From CAZLDI01 sp964558415 (GTDB lineage: Bacteria > Chloroflexota > Dehalococcoidia > SM23-28-2 > RBG-16-64-32), in contig CAZLDI010000030.1 of assembly GCA_964558415.1 (NCBI GenBank), positions 1 through 17,374 of the forward strand: 17,374 bases of DNA. The letters are read 5' to 3'. The position numbers were made by a program, and so were the translations under genes. Below the pieces are notes generated by a model. The model made no database searches. It was given only the letters and a program-made list of their open reading frames with translations, and was not told where the DNA came from. This document shows positions 13,308 to 17,374 of this stretch, in pieces (position 1 is the stretch's first letter; each line of letters starts with the position of its first letter).

Positions 13308-14984
13308 CTACCCGCCTCCTAACTCCCGCTCCAGCATCTCCAGCCCCATCGGCCCCAGGCCCAGCGCCTCTGTGTGAAACGTCTTCAGGTCAAACGACGC
13401 GCCCATGCGCCGGCGGGCCGCTTCCCGCGCCTCCAGCCACTTCCTTTCGCCCACCTTATAGCTGATTGCCTGCGCAGGCCAGCCCAGGTAGCGCACTATC
13501 TCGCTTTCGAGGAACTCCCTCGGCTGATGCGCGCGCGCTACCGCGAACTCCAGCATCAGGTCGTGGTCCCACATCTCACCCGGGTGGAAGCTCTCACCCG
13601 CCGGTATCGGGAGCTCCAGGTGAGCGCCGATGTCGATGATCACTCGCACGCAGCGCATCGCCTGGGCCGAGAGCATCCCGAGGTAGTAGTCCGGGCGCTC
13701 CAGGAAACCCAGCTCCCCCATCAGACGCTCCGAGTAGAGCGCCCAGCCTTCGCCGTGCCCCGAGACGAAGCAGAGCACCCGCTGATAGCGCGATAGCTGA
13801 TCGCCCAGGCACATCGTCGCCCCAATCTGAAGGTGATGGCCCGGCACGCCTTCGTGATACGCGATCGATACCTCGCGCCACACTGGAAACCGTGTACGCT
13901 CGCCGATCGGCCACCACGTGCGCCCGGCCCGCGAAAAGTCCTCCGAGGGCCCCGTGTAGTACGGGATCAGCGCCCCGCCGGGCGGTGGGATCATAACCTC
14001 GATGCGCCGCACCTGCTCGGGGATGTCGAAGTGCGTCCCGTGCATCGCCGCCAGTGCTTCGTCATGCAGCTCCTGCAGCCAGCGCTGATACGCCTCCGCG
14101 CCAGCGACCGCGCGCGAGTCGTCTGACTCCAGGAAGTCTTTGGCTTCGGCCACACTCGCGCCCGGCAGGACCTGCTCCGCCGTCTCACGCATCTCGCGCT
14201 CCACGCGGTGCAGCTCATCCCAGCCCCACTGGTAAGTCCCCTTAGCGTCGAGCGAGCACCCGCTGAACACCCGGTTGCGCATCTGGTACCGCTCCTCGCC
14301 ACACCCCTCGCGCTCTTTCGCCGCCGGCAGATACACCTCGCGCAGCCAGCGCGCCATCGCGGCGTACCCCTCCTTCGCCGCGCGCACGCCTTCCTCCAGG
14401 TCACGGCGCCCGCCCCTTCCTCCTTCCTCCTTCCTCGATCCTTCGAGAAGCATGTCGAAGAAGCCTGCCTGGCCCTCCACCAGCCCCGCCCACGTCTCCG
14501 CTTGCCGCACGCCCTCCAGCGTCTGCCGCTTCGAGGCGGTTGCACCTCGCCGCATCCCAGTTTCCAGCGTCGTTCGGTACCCCGCCAACCCCAGCGGCAC
14601 GAGACGTAGGCGCACGGCGACGTCCGCCCAGTCCTCCGGCGTCTCCTTCGCCATCTGGTCGAACACCTGGCGCACGTCCTGGAGCGGGCTGGCGATGTTG
14701 TTCAGATCGCTGAAGTGTTCGCCTGCCTCGAAAAGGTCCGCGTAGACAGCCAGGCGCTCCAGCATCACAGCGCGGGCGATCCGGTCCTGCTCCGACTCAA
14801 CCGGTGTCGATCCCAGCTTTGTGGCGGTACGCCGGTTCAGAGCGGCGACCGCCGCCTGCCCGTCCGGCGAATAGTCCGTCATCTCGCGCTCGTGACCGGG
14901 GATGCCGAGCGCCGTCGCGAGGTTCGGATCGAGCGCAGCCAGCTTGTCGACGTATGCGTGCGCGAGGTCAAAGACTGTGGTCAT
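13308..14984 (-). CDS. DUF885 family protein, putative zinc metallohydrolase
   Basis: A 558-residue DUF885 protein. The family is broadly distributed and carries a peptidase-like motif. Here it reads YHEGVPGHH (376-384), with H377, E378, H383 and H384 as metal or catalytic candidates, followed by GHGEGWALYSE (409-419), in which E412 is a likely third ligand. The C-terminal region has the usual MWDHDLMLEFA and KVGE(R/K)KW-type helices. No signal peptide is seen, whereas many relatives are exported. The ATG at 14984 follows GGGAG. The gene starts 20 nt after the stop of the upstream cyclase gene, so the two probably share a transcript. A Glu/Gly/Arg-rich loop (about 183-200) is partly encoded by a heptanucleotide repeat, CCTTCCT x3 on the + strand (14415-14436). 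Activity is predicted from family only. Confidence 0.88.
   Translation of the reverse strand: MTTVFDLAHAYVDKLAALDPNLATALGIPGHEREMTDYSPDGQAAVAALNRRTATKLGSTPVESEQDRIARAVMLERLAVYADLFEAGEHFSDLNNIASPLQDVRQVFDQMAKETPEDWADVAVRLRLVPLGLAGYRTTLETGMRRGATASKRQTLEGVRQAETWAGLVEGQAGFFDMLLEGSRKEEGGRGGRRDLEEGVRAAKEGYAAMARWLREVYLPAAKEREGCGEERYQMRNRVFSGCSLDAKGTYQWGWDELHRVEREMRETAEQVLPGASVAEAKDFLESDDSRAVAGAEAYQRWLQELHDEALAAMHGTHFDIPEQVRRIEVMIPPPGGALIPYYTGPSEDFSRAGRTWWPIGERTRFPVWREVSIAYHEGVPGHHLQIGATMCLGDQLSRYQRVLCFVSGHGEGWALYSERLMGELGFLERPDYYLGMLSAQAMRCVRVIIDIGAHLELPIPAGESFHPGEMWDHDLMLEFAVARAHQPREFLESEIVRYLGWPAQAISYKVGERKWLEAREAARRRMGASFDLKTFHTEALGLGPMGLEMLERELGGG
14415..14436. repeat. Heptanucleotide tandem repeat within the DUF885 gene
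   Basis: The + strand carries three perfect copies of CCTTCCT plus one extra base. It encodes residues 183-190 of the DUF885 protein. Seven is not a multiple of three, so gain or loss of a unit would shift the reading frame. Confidence 0.75.
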
Positions 14985-15004
14985 AAACTGCTCCCCGGTG
15001 AAGT

Positions 15005-17374
15005 CTACCCAGGATCAGCCGCGTTATCGCTACCCGCCGGCGCGAGGTCCGACCGTCCATCCCCGGACCAGATGAGTTCATGTATCGGATGAGATCCGCT
15101 CAACCCCTTTAGCTTCACCTCGCGGGCCTCACTGAAGACGACGTCGCCGCCACTCTCCACCAGCGCCTTAAGCAGTCCGGATACGAGTATCTCACCGCCC
15201 TTCGCCTGCGCGGCGATGCGCGCCGCCAGGATCACGTTCTTGCCGAAGAAGTCCTCCCCTTCCTTTATCGTTTCCCCCGTGTGCAACCCCATGCGCACCA
15301 TCACCGGCTGATCCGCGCTCTTGTTGCGCTCCGCCAGCGCCTTCTGGACGGCGCTCGCGCACTCCAGTGCCTTCGCGGCCGACTGAAATGCCACCATGAA
15401 CCCGTCGCCCTCGCTCTTCACCTCGAAGCCGCCGTGGGCCTTCACCTGCTCCCGCACGATCGCGTTGTGCTCTTTCAGCACGGCGACCCAAGCCTTGTCG
15501 CCCAGCCGTTCCGTCAACATTGTTGAGCCCTCGATGTCGCTGAACATGATCGTGACGGTGCCGTCGGGGGCCGCGTGCACGCTGATTTCGGGGCGTTCGC
15601 GCTGCACCGATGCGGCCACCATATCGATCGAGGTGCGGATGTCGCCGGACGAGATCCCCTGCAGCTCCAGCTTCCGGGCGATGACGCGGTCCAGGTAGAG
15701 CCTGGCGCCGTGCTGCTGGAAGAGCGCCGCCGCGCGGTCGAGCAGTTGCAGCGTCTCCGCCCGCTCGCCGCGGCGAGCGGCCACCTCCGCGAGGCCCTGC
15801 AGGCACCGCCCCACCTCGATCGGCAAACCTTCACGCTCGCACCAGGCCAGGGTTCTCTGATAGGACTCCTCCGCCTCGTCGACCGACCCTCGATGCAGCA
15901 CGATGTCCGCGAAGATCCGGCTCCAACAGCGCCCTGCGATCGAGTCGTAGAACGGGAACGATAGCGCTTCCTGCCAGCCGCGCACGTGCTTCTCCGCCGC
16001 TTCCATAAACACATCGTCGGCCAGATGCGGTAAGGCCTCGTCAAGTTGAGCGAGCGCACCACCGTGTATCGCCACGCCGTCGTGGATCGTCGCCGACGGG
16101 ATGGCCTTTATGGCCTCGCGCAGTCGCGTGAACTCCTGCTGTGCCTGGTCGATGCGGCCGGCGTTGAACATCACACGCGCGTGCGCCGCCAGGATGTGAG
16201 AGAGGTACATGGGAAAGCCGCCGGCGATGGCAGGGTCAGGCAGCAGGTTCAGCGCTCGTTCGTGCTCCCCCTGCATCTCGGCCCGCCAAGCCTTCAACAG
16301 CGGGATAGGATAGCCGACGTCACCGGAGCGCTCTTCCGCCAGTGTCTCGAATCCGGCGAAGTCGCAGCGCGCGAAGGTCAGCGTGGCGCGGATGGCGGCG
16401 CTGTTGTTCTCGAACCAGCGGATATGGTGGCCGTGCGCGTAATTGAACGCCCCCTCCAGGGCCGCCTTTCCCTCATCGAGGCGCCCGGGAATGAGGATGG
16501 CATTGGCGCGTTGGAAAAGCGATTGTGCTGCCTCGGTCGGCCTGCCCAGCCGGGCAAAAAGCTCGTATGCCTGATCGTTCAGCGACGCAGCCCGCTCGAA
16601 ATCTGAATCAAAGAACGCCCTCGAAGCATCGCTAGCCAGGAGTAGCGCCTGCACGTCCTCGAACCCGTGTGCACCGGCCAGCGCCGCTGCGCGCTGCCGG
16701 ACGCGCCCGGATTCCTCGGCGCCGAGCGAAGGGTCCCAGTCGGGGAAGGTGAGGCGACCCAACAATCTAGCCTCCAGGTACGGGTCGCTGTCCCCCAAGA
16801 CAGAGAGCGCGTCCTGGATCAGCGCGAGCTGGCGCGCGGGAGGGGCGTCGATCAGCAGCGCCTCCAGCGTCACGCGTGCCATATTGGCCGCGTCGCCATG
16901 GTCCTTGTAGAGGCTGACCGAGCGCATCAGCGAGCGCCACCCGGCGCGCCACTCGCCGTCGTTGCGGGAACAGATTCCCAGGGTTGTGAGCAACGCCGCT
17001 TCGTCCTCGCCAAGCGCGTCGTCGGCCTCGCTGACGAGGGCGAGGCAGTGCTCATAGTGGCGCGCCGCGACCTCCCAGGCGAACTGCGCCTCTGCCTGCT
17101 GCGCCGCCAGCTTCGCGTAGTGCACGGCACTGGCGGTGTGGCGCGGCGATAGCATCGCCGCTTCGACGAAGTGCACCGCAAGCCGCGTGGCGCGCTCATC
17201 GGCGCGCGCGCCCCAGCGCCGCTCCAGCGCCTCGCCCACCTGCCCGTGTATGCGCACGCGGCGCGTCGTCGAGAGCTCGTCGAGCAGCGTCTCCTGCATC
17301 AGCGCATGCGTGAAGCGGTAGCGGCCGGGCTGGCCCATCTCCTCGATGACACGCGCTTCGAGCGCCTCCTCGAT
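15005..17374 (-). CDS. TPR-rich regulator with C-terminal class III adenylyl cyclase domain (5'-truncated)
   Basis: The visible part is 789 codons, and the frame stays open through the window edge (IEEALEARVIEE precedes the first visible Met), so the N-terminus is missing. RFTHALMQETLLDEL near the visible start is typical of the end of an AAA/STAND ATPase module in cyclase-ATPase-TPR proteins, so an ATPase domain is expected upstream. Residues about 60-580 (from the Met at 17338) are helical TPR-like repeats. The cyclase domain begins near residue 592: metal Asp D601 in FSDIEGST, D645 in KSEGDGFM, purine-site K641, and transition-state Arg R707 in VILAARIA. The usual Asn four residues before that Arg is Ile703. 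It likely makes cAMP or another cyclic nucleotide in response to signals sensed by the TPR/ATPase part. The DUF885 gene follows after 20 nt. Confidence 0.88.
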   Translation of the reverse strand: MEEALEARVIEEMGQPGRYRFTHALMQETLLDELSTTRRVRIHGQVGEALERRWGARADERATRLAVHFVEAAMLSPRHTASAVHYAKLAAQQAEAQFAWEVAARHYEHCLALVSEADDALGEDEAALLTTLGICSRNDGEWRAGWRSLMRSVSLYKDHGDAANMARVTLEALLIDAPPARQLALIQDALSVLGDSDPYLEARLLGRLTFPDWDPSLGAEESGRVRQRAAALAGAHGFEDVQALLLASDASRAFFDSDFERAASLNDQAYELFARLGRPTEAAQSLFQRANAILIPGRLDEGKAALEGAFNYAHGHHIRWFENNSAAIRATLTFARCDFAGFETLAEERSGDVGYPIPLLKAWRAEMQGEHERALNLLPDPAIAGGFPMYLSHILAAHARVMFNAGRIDQAQQEFTRLREAIKAIPSATIHDGVAIHGGALAQLDEALPHLADDVFMEAAEKHVRGWQEALSFPFYDSIAGRCWSRIFADIVLHRGSVDEAEESYQRTLAWCEREGLPIEVGRCLQGLAEVAARRGERAETLQLLDRAAALFQQHGARLYLDRVIARKLELQGISSGDIRTSIDMVAASVQRERPEISVHAAPDGTVTIMFSDIEGSTMLTERLGDKAWVAVLKEHNAIVREQVKAHGGFEVKSEGDGFMVAFQSAAKALECASAVQKALAERNKSADQPVMVRMGLHTGETIKEGEDFFGKNVILAARIAAQAKGGEILVSGLLKALVESGGDVVFSEAREVKLKGLSGSHPIHELIWSGDGRSDLAPAGSDNAADPG

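Noticed and set aside
1..17374. CRISPR array, tRNA, rRNA, integrase or insertion sequence
   Set aside because: No spaced direct repeats, tRNA-like cloverleaf, rRNA-like stretch or transposase motif was seen on either strand by eye.

Overview
The window is a GC-rich, gene-dense bacterial segment with 15 protein-coding genes, the last running off the right edge. I see no rRNA, tRNA, CRISPR array, transposase or phage gene. The gene set fits a free-living heterotroph of the Chloroflexota type (Dehalococcoidia/SAR202-like or Thermomicrobia-like): beta-lactamase-fold serine hydrolases, an amidase, DUF885 and M28 hydrolases, several stand-alone oxidoreductases, a cupredoxin lipoprotein and a TPR protein with a terminal nucleotide cyclase. 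That placement is inference from family content; a high-GC actinobacterium is the main alternative.

Layout. Positions 1-2205 (+) hold a small three-helix membrane protein, a xylose-isomerase-like TIM-barrel protein and a VapB/VapC toxin-antitoxin pair. The first two genes appear to be leaderless, with a -10 box six bases before the ATG. Positions 2253-6622 (+) hold a serine hydrolase, a GNAT acetyltransferase, an amidase and a zinc-free MDR reductase, all but the last reached by short gaps and all with good ribosome binding sites. Positions 6623-7243 hold a well-promoted cupredoxin lipoprotein. Positions 7379-10958 (-) form a probable operon: a second serine hydrolase, an SDR overlapping it by ATGA, and a divergent M28-type peptidase. 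A zinc alcohol dehydrogenase (+, 11068-12150) is divergent from this operon. It meets an O-methyltransferase (-) tail to tail. A small helix-turn-helix protein (+) is divergent from the methyltransferase across a dyad that overlaps a consensus -10. Positions 13308-17374 (-) hold a DUF885 hydrolase downstream of a 5'-truncated TPR/adenylyl-cyclase regulator.

How the genes may work together. The middle of the window (hydrolases, amidase, alcohol dehydrogenase, SDR, enone-type reductase, O-methyltransferase, acetyltransferase) reads as a scavenging or detoxification set for small esters, amides, alcohols and phenolics. No single pathway can be reconstructed, and substrates are unknown.

The most unusual signals are: a 17-bp dyad motif found in near-identical form (15/17) upstream of two unrelated genes; an M28 peptidase whose usual catalytic and zinc-binding glutamates are replaced; a cupredoxin with a lengthened Cys-His copper loop; a heptanucleotide tandem repeat inside the DUF885 gene; and GC-rich hairpins placed directly on stop codons. 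I did not find a clear new multi-gene defence or biosynthetic system.
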